Source of the DNA: Sipunculus nudus
Lineage: Eukaryota; Annelida; Sipuncula; Golfingiida; Sipunculidae
Assembly (NCBI GenBank): GCA_026874595.1
Contig: CM049313.1
Span: forward strand, 20,783,508-20,847,507
Length of the DNA stretch: 64,000 nt
Direction: 5' to 3'
In this document: positions 50,253 through 61,412 of the stretch, piece by piece
Position numbering within the stretch: the first letter of the stretch is position 1
How the letters are laid out: each line of letters starts with the position of its first letter
Translations under genes and position numbers: made by a program
Notes under the pieces: model-generated
The model's input: the letters and a program-made list of their open reading frames with translations, nothing else
Database searches by the model: none
What the model was told of the DNA's origin: nothing

Positions 50253-50827
50253 GTAGAAATGAAGGGATATTAATTTTATTAATAATGGTACACCTCTAAT
50301 GTTTCACCGTTTGTTTCATGTCACGTATTTATTTATCTGAATGATCTAGTGTTTTGTCTATATTTAAGACATTTCTCATGCTCGAATGTAAAAACTCAGT
50401 ATATTTTCATGGATTAGTAATTGGGACATAAAAATGACACGGGTTAGACAATTCAACCCTTGTTATCCTTGTAATCCATCGGGAACAAGGAAATTATAGT
50501 CCGTGAGCTTCGGTGTAATCTGCATTTTAAAATCACTTACCCCTAAAAATAACTGACCACATCTTAATTTGGTGTAGAGAAAATCTCAACCCGGAACCTC
50601 TGTTGGGTCCTAGATTATTAAATGTTACCATTCTTAATGTTAAAGTATAGGCAAATAGAAATAAAACAACATAGGTTTACCTAATTATTTGGGCGAGGCA
50701 AGGTACGTGGCCCCTCCAGCCTACGAACCATTTCACAGAAAACACTGATGCATATAGATACATAATGCATACCATTTTATTTAAATTAGAATGCTCTCAT
50801 ATTCTTTCTTTATTTTCTTTCTTTTAG

Positions 50828-51069
50828 TTCTCATTGGAGAGCTTTTCCGTGAATCGCTGAACGAGGCCTTTGCAATGAGAGAAAGCATTCATTCTTTGTC
50901 TCACTGTGTCTTCTTCGCCTTGTCCACGACTTTGTGCTATAAGAGTCTGACGTACCTGACGCTGGCTGTGACTATGATTAGCATGATCTGTTACCTGGCT
51001 CTCCAGATCAAACTTAAGAATCTACGAACTCACGGTACTAACGGTACTAAAAGAATAGAGTCTGACTGA
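50828..51069 (+). CDS. UNC93A-like: Unit 5, exon 3 (C terminus)
   Basis: A T-rich acceptor (cttttag) is followed by VLIGELFRESLNEAFAMRES, then LSTTLCYKSLTYLTLAVTMI and a basic tail to TGA at 51067-51069. A possible polyadenylation signal AATAAA lies at 51287-51292. Confidence 0.83.
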
Positions 51070-51286
51070 CAACACCAACTATTCAATAGCTGATAAAGAC
51101 GGAAGAAAGAAAAAAACAGATGATCGCAACTGACGCCATTGAATCTCCAACACAATCTGGTGCAATCTAAGACTTGGATATGGGGAACGTAACTTTTGGT
51201 TCATAGTGCGGGACCTTCCAATCAGCCAAAGTATCTAATGAAATCCGGATAAAAAAAGCCATCCAATATAAAACTTAAAGACGTTC

Positions 51287-51292
51287 AATAAA
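51287..51292 (+). terminator. Candidate polyadenylation signal of unit 5
   Basis: AATAAA about 220 bp after the stop codon, in the sequence ttcaataaaagc. The same motif is kept 3' of unit 6 at 58938-58943. Confidence 0.4.
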
Positions 51293-53690
51293 AGCTAAAT
51301 GAATAAATGAAATCATATCCAAAAAATAAGAAAATTGCTAGGAAATAAAGTTTTTCAAAATTTTCTTAATTTGTTTTTACAGTTCCGTTTCCATGGATGT
51401 ATAATAACCTTGAAAAAGATTTTAATGTACTGGTTTATCTTTGAAGTCGTTCCTCCGGTTTATATCTGAATCTGTTTTACCTTGAACGTCAAGGTACCCT
51501 TTGTTTGTATATTTCGACTCTCGTGTTGATCTAGTGACTGTCGAGATTGAAAGCATTGCTATGTATTGATTGACATGTCCCAGTACGGTTTTGTTTTACA
51601 ACTACATATTCTTGTGGTTATTACATAATTTTCAATAACCCGCCGTTGTTGTACCTCCAGACCGCTAAGGCAGCCATAGAACTCTTTGGAGTTAACATAG
51701 CAACCTTACATTTCCCGAGAACATTGTCAAAGCAAAATTGTATATAAATTTCAGCAAGGTTCCAAAACTCTGCCTTATAGACCAGTTTTTGGATAAAACA
51801 ATTCTAAAGATGGCCAATAGGATACATTATATTATAATTCTTAGCTGGTACAACGTAATGACCAATTTTGATAGCTTTGGTGTGAGAAAGAAAGGTACAT
51901 TGAAGTCGTGCATACGAATGACTGAATATAGATTTACCATGTCATCTCTCAGTAATTTAGTCCAGAATTGTTTATTGACGGCCAAAAAAATATCCATCCC
52001 CTCTCCGGTCAAGCACGGCCCGTCAGCATCAAGCAGGAATGTGACACATTTCGTTCTTCCAGTCGTCAGATCGGGCGGGAACTCTTGTCCCGCTTGATTG
52101 CTCAAATGGCAGTCCTTCCAAAGGTAAATTTTACGTCAGAATTATGAAATGTAAACTGTTTTACCTCCTGGCAGCAAAAGTTCCTCGAAAAAAAAATTAT
52201 AAAAAAGTCCCAAAAACTGAACAGGAAAGCTATGCTTAACACGCCGCTCATCTTTCAAATGTTACGGTACGCTGTTCATGTTGATTTCAGGAGAATATTT
52301 CAAGTATGACCATTCCTTAGTGGTAAGTCCCTGGTGACTTTAATGCAGATATTTTCTTTCTAATTCAAATTTAATTTGAAAATTTCCGAGGGGATTCATG
52401 TCGCAAAGGTCGGTCCATTCAAATCACGAAATTCGAGTTTCGTGAAAATAACGTTATAAAATAGTCCCAATATTTAGCATAATATTGCCATATGATTTTT
52501 AAAAGATCGCACAAGGGAAAATGTTCTTAATTACCTGCACACTCAGTTGTCATGGAAATGGGGTGACATCCGGTTTTAGTCATATCGCGCAACAAACCAA
52601 ATACTAAACTTAAGGAAATAGTAACGTAAAGTACTCAATATATACGGAATACCTTAACAAGAGACACATCCCGTCATCAGGTGGGTTTGAAATAAAGACA
52701 TTTACTCGAACGTTTGATAAAATAAAGCAAAATAGCACCGATCCGACGGCACACAGTTTGTCGATTTTGTGTATATCCACCTGTTACAAAGTGAAGTCTG
52801 GAGGGAGTTAGGGTGTCGGCTCGGTAAAACGGCCGCCGAGCGTAATCCAAACACCTAACAAAAAAACAACAAATGAATGAGTCTTGCAAATAAAAACGGC
52901 ACAATATGTTACGCATAATCTTACTAAGAAGAACTAGTAACTTTTCGTCTTAAAAAATGGGCAATCAATCACCTTGGATCACTTGGTTTACCATTCTGTC
53001 AGCATGCATATGCACGTGTATTGTATTTACTTAGAACTTGGAGTTTAGAACAAACCTTACATTTTAAGGCGTTAAAAGAATATATCTAACATGAATGACC
53101 TGCAGTTCACTGACATTTAAACGGAGTAAGCCTTTATGCTCGTAATTTTTTTTTAATTAGGCAGAAGAATTGCTGGCTTTATGGCTTCAGCAGAATTTGA
53201 GATAATAGAGAGGGTAATCATTACAAGAAATTAAAATTTACAAGGTGTCCAGGCTCGCGGAGAATATCAAGCTACACTATCACCTGGTGTTAAGGATATC
53301 AAGAGGACCAGCAATACTATAGTTCTTTGTTAGTTTCCAATGCTGTGTATATTTCTTTGAGAAATTCAAACTCGGCAATCAGATGCTTGCTTTGATGTTT
53401 GAAGTTTCATGTACCCTGAATTTGACTTATCAAAGCATGGTCTATATTTTAAATCAGTCCTTACCAAACCTTTATTGAAATTCAGGAGGATACAGCTAAA
53501 ATTTGGTACAGATCGAGAGGAAGCTACACTAGGCAACGCTTAATTTCCTGCATAACTTTTCACAATAATTCAAAGAGAAGTTCTTAGTGTACATAAAGGG
53601 ATTCTACACTAATGTATTTCTCTTCTTCGTTGTTTGCCAGAATCCACATTTTGTCCACTTCAGCTAGACCGAAACTATGCAACGTCCCTT
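51293..53690. repeat. 3' flank of unit 5, duplicate of 58944-61412
   Basis: Collinear with the flank of unit 6. Shared landmarks are caacccgccgtt, gtacctccagaccc, tccggtcaagca/ccccggtcaagca, ggtacgctgttcatgt, cgcgcaacaaac, aacatgaatg and ctatcacctggtgtta. No gene is convincing. A minus-strand frame at about 52105-51990 stays free of indels against its copy near 59860-59710 but differs at many residues. Confidence 0.75.
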
Positions 53691-54950
53691 ATCACCATAT
53701 TTAAGTAGCGACATTTAATCACACCAACACAAAGGGTGCTTCTTTTGTTCCCGATTCCACATCAACTTATGAAAAGTTCCCTTACCTTTAAATAATCTAC
53801 CTTGCCTGGCTGTCACTTGCCTCTAATAAAACCTTTTTTATACACACCGCCACACTCTCCCTCCGCTCTTCATCGGCAGCATTGTTTAAGTACCTCCGAG
53901 TTGATAACAAGAATAGTCTTGCAACGGTTTCTTATTGTTGATGCAAACACTAGGCATTGACATCCCATGGATAAGAGAAAATGCGGACAGATTTATCTTG
54001 GAAATAAATTTGGATTTAATGCTGAAAATTAGAGCCGCAATATGCTTCATAATGCCCAGCAAAGAAATTCTTTACATTTAGTGCAGAGAAAAATTGCATT
54101 ATTTATACATGTATATGTGTGTCTATCACCATGGAAAATTGGAAGAAAAAAAAAATACTTCACAAATGACATAAACACAATTGAAATGGAATCTGAACCT
54201 GTAGTACTTCTCAGTGTCAGAGTTCCACTGAGCATCATGACCCTAGGTCACTTGTTTTTTGTTGTTTTTATTGTAATGATCATCATTTAAGAGTAAAGGA
54301 AAGACAGCATCACAAGGATGTATTTTCTAAAAAAAATATATTCACATAACCTGATTCACACAGAACCAGGAAAGTGCCTCAGTGTACTTGTTTAAAGAGT
54401 ACAGTATAATAAACATAAAGCATGCTGATTTGAATGTAAGTAACAGAATGTTTCTCTAGTACATGGTCTCAGGCAGTGTTGTAGTCGAGTCCACACCATC
54501 CAAGAGTGCAAATCCGAGTCCAGGCTACTGAGTGCAAGTCTCTTAGGTTGGAGTCAACCTTCTTCGACGTCCAGTAATTCAAAACAGAGTCAACGCTCAG
54601 TACATATATACTTATTAAAAGATATTTAAAATGAAAATTACAGATTACCATGAGTATTTAGTAGTTTGCACATGCTCCCGATGCAGAGAATAAGCTTGGT
54701 TTATTGTAGTAATGTGTTTGTAGTTCGCACATGTATACAAGTCATAATATATAATAGTTCTTTTTTACTGGGCTCGTAATAGATTTGCCTTGATTTTAAG
54801 AGTCCGACTCCAGGACCCAAGTCCAAGTCTGTGGTCCCTAAAAGGTATCGCTTAGTCCAGATCCTTTTTTGCAGATGACGAAGTTACAAATATTTTACTT
54901 TATTAATTTAAATATGAGGTTATGCTGGAAAAGCATATTTCAGATTCGTT
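53690..54950. other. Stretch present only in the unit 5 flank
   Basis: Relative to the unit 6 flank, which passes directly from ccacttcagctgga to cttcaggtatgttttg near 61380-61420, this flank holds about 1.26 kb of extra sequence. At 54472-54560 and 54800-54840 it has GAGTCC-rich segments beginning tgttgtagtcgagtcc, which look like mobile-element end sequence. No target duplication or transposase frame was found. It is either an insertion here or a deletion in the other copy. Confidence 0.4.
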
Positions 54951-56165
54951 TTGGTCTCTATCCCTTCAGGTATGTTTTGGTGCATGCATGTGTGTGTAGC
55001 AGTACAACTTGCCATAATGCAGTAGCCAATAGCACTACAACCTTAAATTCTGAGCCGAAAGTAGGGAATGTTGACGGTAGTAATATTTTCGGCAGTTGAA
55101 TGGTTAAAGATGTATTGGTCCTAATGGAGTCAATGAAGTGCCGCTTTGTTATGTATTGAAGTAAACAGGGCGGATTAATGAAATGGAAATCAGTTTCAGT
55201 GTTAGAACCAGTGGATATTTAAATTAGATCACCTGGTTCCAGGAGCCAAAAAACGTAATTCGTGGCATTTGGTGTTCTTGTTTCTTGGAGGAAGGACGAT
55301 GTGAAGATGTGTTAACATTCCCTCTTACAGTTAGTCAACCCGAGAGACAAGCAGTTATGGTTCCTATGCCTGATGTATAATGTTGTATTGCCCATCTTAT
55401 AACTACCCCAGTCCCATTTTTTTGTAAATTGAGGATAAACATGTGAGACTTCACAAGAATAAACCAAGAGCAAGTTGGTGGGTTTAAATGCCAGCCGCCA
55501 TTATAAGTTTACTCCCTTCTAAGGATATTGTATAATAACATTGATAGTGAGCTCAGTAAATTAGTAGCGAGGACTAATAATAGGGATAAAGGGAGAACCA
55601 GCTTAACACCTCATGTTATTTCATTTAAGACTAGTTTATTTAGTTACTAGTGGAAGGTATGGGGCCATTTCGCACATTACCACCTTTGCTCTAGTGCACT
55701 TTTCAGTGGAAGGCTCCCACTTGAGCAGCAACTTTTAGGAAGAACTGAAAATCTTCCTCCATAGGACTGTTATCTACTGCTAATATTTCATAATCAATAC
55801 AATTTTACATAAAGAATTTAAAATCATATGTCCGTTATCTGTATTTTTAAGAATAACGGCAAGATTTCAGAAACTACCGGAGTCCGAGTCCTAATGTATA
55901 TTTTGATTATATATACCACATAATGCATTGGATATGAGGAAACTTTCTTTTTGACACTTTGAATGATGTCTTTGTGATATGTATGTTTGTTCATACCTTT
56001 TTGCTCTGTTTAGACATAAGCGGTCTCGCAGGTTTCTTTTAAGAAAGATAAAATGGATGTGAATCTCTCCGTGACATCAAGCTCTTCCTTGATGCAGATC
56101 TTTGGATAATTTGGTGGTGACGCATCACATTGACCCTTTTATGCTGGTTGTTAGTTCTGGCGAAC
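54951..56165. other. Gene-free stretch
   Basis: No gene is recognised. The 76-codon + frame at 54869-55099 straddles the border of the extra segment and has no family feature. Confidence 0.45.
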
Positions 56166-56169
56166 TGGA

Positions 56170-56560
56170 CTCTTCACTTGATGATTTTCCAGTTTTCTGA
56201 GCGTCGATGCTGCTCCGTGATTAACGAGTTTTTATAGCATCCAGTGCTTTCTCGGAGATGGAGATCTCTATGGAGATTTACCCACATACTTCTCCTGGTT
56301 TGTGATGATCCCCCCTGTCTTTGTTTGACTTCTTTTATGAGATGTTTGACGCACTCATACATATGCCAGATAAGATCCGGTCAAAGACGCACAGCATGAA
56401 AGTATACAAATGTAGGCAGTAAATGGCGGCACAACACCCGTTAATTACATGCTCGGGATTGTTGGGGACGGTTCCAAATGCATACAGGTTGCTTTGGCTG
56501 GGGACATGCTTGTAGTCAGTGCGGCTCTCTGGCCAAATCTCAAACTCCACTGCCTTCCGT
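56170..56560 (-). other. Degenerate minus-strand coding-like fragment, unknown family
   Basis: The minus strand has a frame from about 56555 to 56335 containing VEFEIWPESRTDYKHV and FGTVPNNPEHVINGCCAAIY, followed in a shifted frame (56362-56174) by KHLIKEVKQRQGG and NLHRDLHLRESTGCYKN. Composition is richer and less AT-biased than the surroundings. It reads like an old coding sequence with one frameshift, perhaps from a mobile element or a foreign exon brought in by the rearrangement that truncated unit 6. Nothing identifies the family. Confidence 0.3.
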
Positions 56561-56635
56561 TACCGGTGCGTTGTTCACGGAACTGAGAAGAGAACCCGTC
56601 CTTTAGGAAAGTCACGTTGAGTCAATCTTCGAAAC

Positions 56636-57379
56636 ATTGATTCCCCTTTCAGTGCTACTCGGTATGGTAACAGGTGTCGTCTGGACTGTACAGGGATCAT
56701 ATATTACCTGTTTTGCCGTGGAACAGTCACGGCGTTTCAAGTACGACGTTTCAATAATATTAAGTAGGTACAATGGGATTTTCATCATATGTATGAGTCT
56801 CACTGGGTTGATCTCAAATGTATTCCCTGCCTTGCTATTATATGGGAGGAATCAGCGGACGGAAAACCAAACCATGTCAACCTTTAATAACTTTACGGTA
56901 AATTTTACGACATTCTCTGCTGCCAACCGGAATAAACATATCATTTTACCAAACGATAAATATGGATTGACTCTTACTTTGATGAAAGCACTGGCAGACC
57001 AAATAAATATGTGAACTGGTTATATAACAATACAATTATTCGTGAAAATAACGATACATCAGGCAATGTGGACTATACGGAAGTGTGTGGCCCAAATTTC
57101 TGTCCAACAACAGAGCTTCCATTACAAATCAAACAAAGGAGTGAACACCTGGATCCCACCTTACGATACATCCTGATTTCTGGTTTAGCTTTGTGTCAGA
57201 TCACCGCCATCATCCTGGCTTTCTTTCTGGTCAATCTCCCGCGTCAGAAACCACAGAAAAATGGCGGCCGGTGGCTGGGGTCTCTCGTCATGTTTACAGA
57301 CTTTCGGTACTGCTTGATTGTTCCCCCGTTGATCCTTACAGCTAGTATAAGATCTGTCCTGGTCAGTTCATACAACAAG
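56636..57379 (+). pseudogene. UNC93A-like: Unit 6, exon 1 remainder
   Basis: Two overlapping frames, 56637-57014 and 57011-57400, are one exon broken by a 1-nt deletion. Together they cover the middle membrane segments, the glycosylated loop, CGPNFCP and the segment ILISGLALCQITAIILAFFL. Donor AAG/GTAAAAGT follows 57379. Confidence 0.83.
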
Positions 57380-57613
57380 GTAAAAGTATATTTCTTTTAA
57401 ACATCCACGAGACCCTTCAGAAACTTATATTCAGTGAACAACGCAGCTTTAAAATGCGTCAAAATATGTTATAATAAAGTCAAGAGGAATGTTATACATT
57501 TCATCCAATTTATTCGTGCAACAGGCATGTATATTTTGTATTACTAATATATTGATATTGTCAGGCTTTATATTTTGCTTAAAAAATTTCAAAGGATTTT
57601 CTTTTGACGACAG

Positions 57614-57875
57614 GGTTTTGTAGCCTGCACGTTCGGGATGAGCATGGTGGGCTTTACAATGATCACGAATGGCGCTGGCGCAGTAGTTGCTGGCCTTGGC
57701 AGTGGTCATCTCAGGAAATATATCCACTCAAAATACCACATGGCGCTGGCATTTTTGATTGCCTTAGGGAGTTTGGTGGCAGGACAGATGATTCAACCAA
57801 ATGTCGACCATGCTGCGCTCTTCTTTATCATCCCGGTCCTAGTGGGCATGGCCATCTTAAAAACTCAACTCGAAG
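57614..57875 (+). CDS. UNC93A-like: Unit 6, exon 2
   Basis: The acceptor acgacag is followed by GFVACTFGMSMVGFTMITNG and HLRKYIHSKYHMALAFLIAL, ending KTQLE with donor GAAG/GTAGAA. It is 262 nt, 6 nt shorter than its relatives, and open. Confidence 0.82.
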
Positions 57876-58491
57876 GTAGAAATGAAGGAATATTTATGTC
57901 ATAAATAATGGTACACTTATTAATCTATCAATATCTAAGACTTGAATGAGTATTAGGAAGGTAGGTAAAACATATGTTTCATGTCACATATTGATTTCTC
58001 TGAATAATAAAGTGTTTTATCTATACTTAAGACAGTTCTCATGCTCGACTGCATAAACTCAATATATTTTCATGGATTAGTAAAGAGGAGATAAATGTGA
58101 CACGGGTTAGACAATTTACCATTACCTTGCAATCTTGCGAAGACAAGGGGATTATAGTCCGAGGGATTCGGGGTCAAGGACATTTTAAAAATCTCTTAAC
58201 CCTAAAAATGAGTGACACAATCTTTATTTTGTGTAGAGAAAATCACAACCCGGAACCTCTATTAAGTCCTAGATTATTCAATGTTAACATTCTAAAAATC
58301 AAAGTAGAGGCATAGAGCAATAAGACAACATAGGTTTACCTAATTGGTTGGGTGAGGCAAGGTAGGTGGCCCCTCCAGCCCTCGGACTATTTCACTGAAA
58401 ACACTGATGCATATATATACATATTGCATACCTTTTTTCTTATACAAACAAGAATGCTCTCATATTATTTCTGTATTTTCTTTTCTTTTAG

Positions 58492-58724
58492 TGCTCATTG
58501 GGGAGCTTTTCCATGAATCGCTGATTGAGGCCTTTGCGATGAGACAAAGCATTTATTCTCTGTCTCATTGTGTCTTCTTTGCCTTGTCGACGACTTTGTG
58601 CTATAAGAGTCTTACGTATCTGACGTTGGCTGTGACGGTACTCGGCATGATCTGTTATCTGGCTCACCAGATCAAACTCAAGAATTTACGAAATCACGGT
58701 CCTAAAAGACCAGAGGCCGACTGA
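58492..58724 (+). CDS. UNC93A-like: Unit 6, exon 3
   Basis: The acceptor ttcttttag is followed by VLIGELFHESLIEAFAMRQS, then LSTTLCYKSLTYLTLAVTVL and a basic tail to TGA at 58722-58724. Confidence 0.82.
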
Positions 58725-58937
58725 CAACATCAACTATTTAACAGATGATAAAGACGGAAGACGAAATTAACAGGTGACTGCAACTGACGCCCTTAAATCT
58801 CCAATCAATCTGGTGTAATGTAAGAAAATATGGGGAACGTAAATTCTGGTTCATAGTGCGGGACCTTCCAATCAGCCAAAGGATCGTTTAATATCTGGAT
58901 ATGAAAGACATCCGACTGGTCGATGACAGAGAATATC

Positions 58938-58943
58938 AATAAA
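58938..58943 (+). terminator. Candidate polyadenylation signal of unit 6
   Basis: AATAAA in atcaataaaagc, aligned with 51287-51292 of unit 5. Confidence 0.4.
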
Positions 58944-61412
58944 AGCATAAGAAATACATGAAATCATGGAATAAAATAAGAAAATTGTTTGGAAATAAAC
59001 TTTTCCGATTTTTGTTACAGTTCCGTTTTCATTAAAACGAGATTTATTTCATTGCTAAGTTTTGATTGACATGTCACAGTAGGCTTTCGTTTTGCCGGAT
59101 GTTTTCTGAGATTATAACATAATTTCTAACAACCCGCCGTTTTTGTACCTCCAGACCCCGTCAAGGCAGCCAAAGAACTTCTTCAAGTTAACATAGCAAC
59201 CATATATTTACCGAGAACATTCTCAAGGCAACATTAGATATAAATTTTCGTCCAGTTCCAAAACTCTTCCTTAAAGACCAGTTTTGTGCCAAAACTGTTC
59301 TAGAGATGCATGTTAAAAACTCATCCCAGATATAAGACCAATAGCATTCATCATATGAGAATTCTTAGCTGGCTAAACGTTTTGACCTATTTTGAAAACT
59401 TGTGTGCGAGGAAGAAAGGTACGCAGAATAATCCATACAGCTACGGAGAGGGTTAAAGTACTATAAATAATAGTCAAGTAAAGAATGACGTCATGGTACT
59501 GCTGTTACATGAAATCAATGTTTGTATAAAATCTCAATATGAACAGTAGGGAAGTATTAAGGCGACATTTATCAATTCATACATACAGATTAAATATTCG
59601 TAGGACGAATCACAACGGAGTAATTAACATTTTTTTTACCATCTAGTAAGTCGTGCATACGGATTACTGAATATATTATTACCTCGTCATCTCTCAGTAT
59701 TTTAGTCCAGAACTTGATACTGACGGCCCACAAACGAACCCCACCACTCCCCGGTCAAGCATGGCCCGCCAGCGTCAAGCATGAAAGTGAAACATTCCGT
59801 TTTTCCAGCAGTCAGAACGGTCGGGATGTCTTGTTCCGTTTGATTGCTCAAATGCCAGTCCAACTAACGGTAAATCTTACGTCAGAAAAATGAAATATAA
59901 ACTGTTTATTTATGAATATTCCTCGACAAAATATCCAAAAATCCCTAAAACTGTACAGGAAAGCGATGCTTACCACGCCGCTCGACTTTCAAATGTTACG
60001 GTACGCTGTTCATGTGCAAATCAGGGGAGTATTACTAGCATGACCATTCAACAGTGGTAAGTCCTGGCTGACTTTGATGCAAATATTTTCTTTACAATTT
60101 CAAATTTAGTTTGAAAATTCCCAAGGGGATTCACGTCGCAAAAGGTCCATTCAAATTGTGAAATTTGAGTTTCGCGAAAATAACATGTCCTACAATAGTC
60201 TGAATAATTAGTTGTTATATATATATGTGTGTGTGTCTTAATTTTGTCATATGATTTAAATTAGAAATTGCACAAGGAATATTCTTAATTACCTGCACAC
60301 TAGGTTGTAATGGAATGGTCTGACGTCCAGTTAAAGACTTATCGCGCAACAAACGAAATACTAAACTTAAGTTAAAAGTAACGTTAAGTATTTACTATAT
60401 ACGGATTACCTTAAAAAGAGACCCGTCCCGTCAGAAGGCGTGTTTGAAATAGACATTTTGATTAAAAAAAGCAAAATATCACCAATCCGACAGTACACAG
60501 TTTGTCGAACTTTTTCATATCCATTTGTTAAAAAGTGAGGTTGGGAGGGTTTAGGGTGTGGGCTCGGTAAAACGGACGCCGAGCGTATTCCAAACTCACC
60601 CAAACAAATAAAAGAGTTTTGCAACTAAAAACGGCTCACTAACTTACACATACTAATAGAACTAGAAACATTTCGATTTCGAACATAGACACACAACCAA
60701 ATTGGGTCACTTGGTTTTCATTCTGTCAACATGCATAAGCACGTGTATTATTTTTACTTAGAAGGTTTAGTTAACCAAGCTTAAATTTTATGGCATTAGA
60801 AGGATATTTCTAACATGAATGGCCTGCAGTTCATTGACGTGTAACCAGAGTAAGACATTAATCTCGTGAATTCTACAGATTCGGCAGGAGAATTGCTGGC
60901 TCCGACAAAATAGGAGATAATGGAGAGGGTAATTACTTACTTACATAAAATGAAAACTTACAAGTTATCTAGGCTCGTAGAGAATCTCAAATAACACTAT
61001 CACCTGGTGTTATGGATATCAAGGGTACCAGCAGTACTATAGTTCATGGTTAGTTGCCAAAGCTGTGTATATTCCCATGAGAAATTCATACTCGGCAATC
61101 AGATGCTTACTTCAATGTTTGAAGTTTCATGTACCCTGCATTTGATTTATCGTGGGATTTGCTATATTTAAAATGAGTCCTAATAAATCATTTATGGAAA
61201 TCGTTCAAGGGGATACAGCTAAAAGTTGTTACCGATCGAGAGAAAGCTACTCTGGACAAGGCTTAATTTCCTGCGAAACTTTCCACGTGAATGCTAAGAG
61301 AAGTTATAAGTATACGTAAAAGGATTTTAGACTCCTGTAATTCTCTTCTTCGTTTTTACAAGAACCCAATTGCCGTCCACTTCAGCTGGAGTCCACGCTC
61401 AATATCTCTTCA
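58944..61412. repeat. 3' flank of unit 6, duplicate of 51293-53690
   Basis: Collinear with the unit 5 flank, with small indels including a TA/TG microsatellite near 60215-60238 that is absent from the other copy. No gene seen. Confidence 0.75.

Larger units (their letters stand above)
48550..51069 (+). pseudogene. UNC93A-like: UNC93A-like unit 5 (type B), complete except for one 4-nt deletion
   Basis: Exons 48550-49670, 49985-50252 and 50828-51069 would give about 544 codons if the frame were whole. The tail MTEVKQVDGQ differs from type A but also has EPLL. Then come YGSLENFQSTMNAKGN, WWLIIPLSVLLGMVTGVVWT, a glycosylated loop (NQT, NFT, NLT, NNT, NDT) and VCGPNFCPTTEL. Right after TEL, at about 49413, four bases present in units 2 and 6 are missing. 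The frame then reads HISNKG to a stop at 49465-49467, while the original frame continues open as HIKQRSEHVDPTLRYIL to YNK. A single short lesion in an otherwise open gene may be a recent null, a polymorphism or an assembly error, so pseudogene status is tentative. Confidence 0.8.
56636..58724 (+). pseudogene. UNC93A-like: UNC93A-like unit 6 (type B), 5' truncated
   Basis: Homology to unit 5 begins abruptly at about 56638 (IPLSVLLGMVTGVVWTVQGS), so the start codon, N-terminal tail and first membrane segments (about 130 codons) are missing. Exon 1 remainder runs to 57379, exon 2 is 57614-57875, exon 3 is 58492-58724. One A is missing from the A run at 57001-57003, which leads to a TGA at 57012-57014. 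The frame then continues open through VCGPNFCPTTELPLQIKQRS to YNK. Exon 2 lacks two codons (Val-Asp) in frame. Apart from the truncation and the single-base shift the copy is well kept, so the damage looks recent. Confidence 0.85.

Noticed and set aside
52677-52916. Minus-strand gene conserved at 60406-60624
   Set aside because: The two copies share nucleotide similarity but the frames are shifted by several indels, so this is duplicated noncoding sequence.
6457-58724. Naming the copies UNC93B1
   Set aside because: Nothing in the sequence favours the B1 branch. The conserved motifs and the exon 2/3 join look A-type, and a tree would be needed to claim B1.
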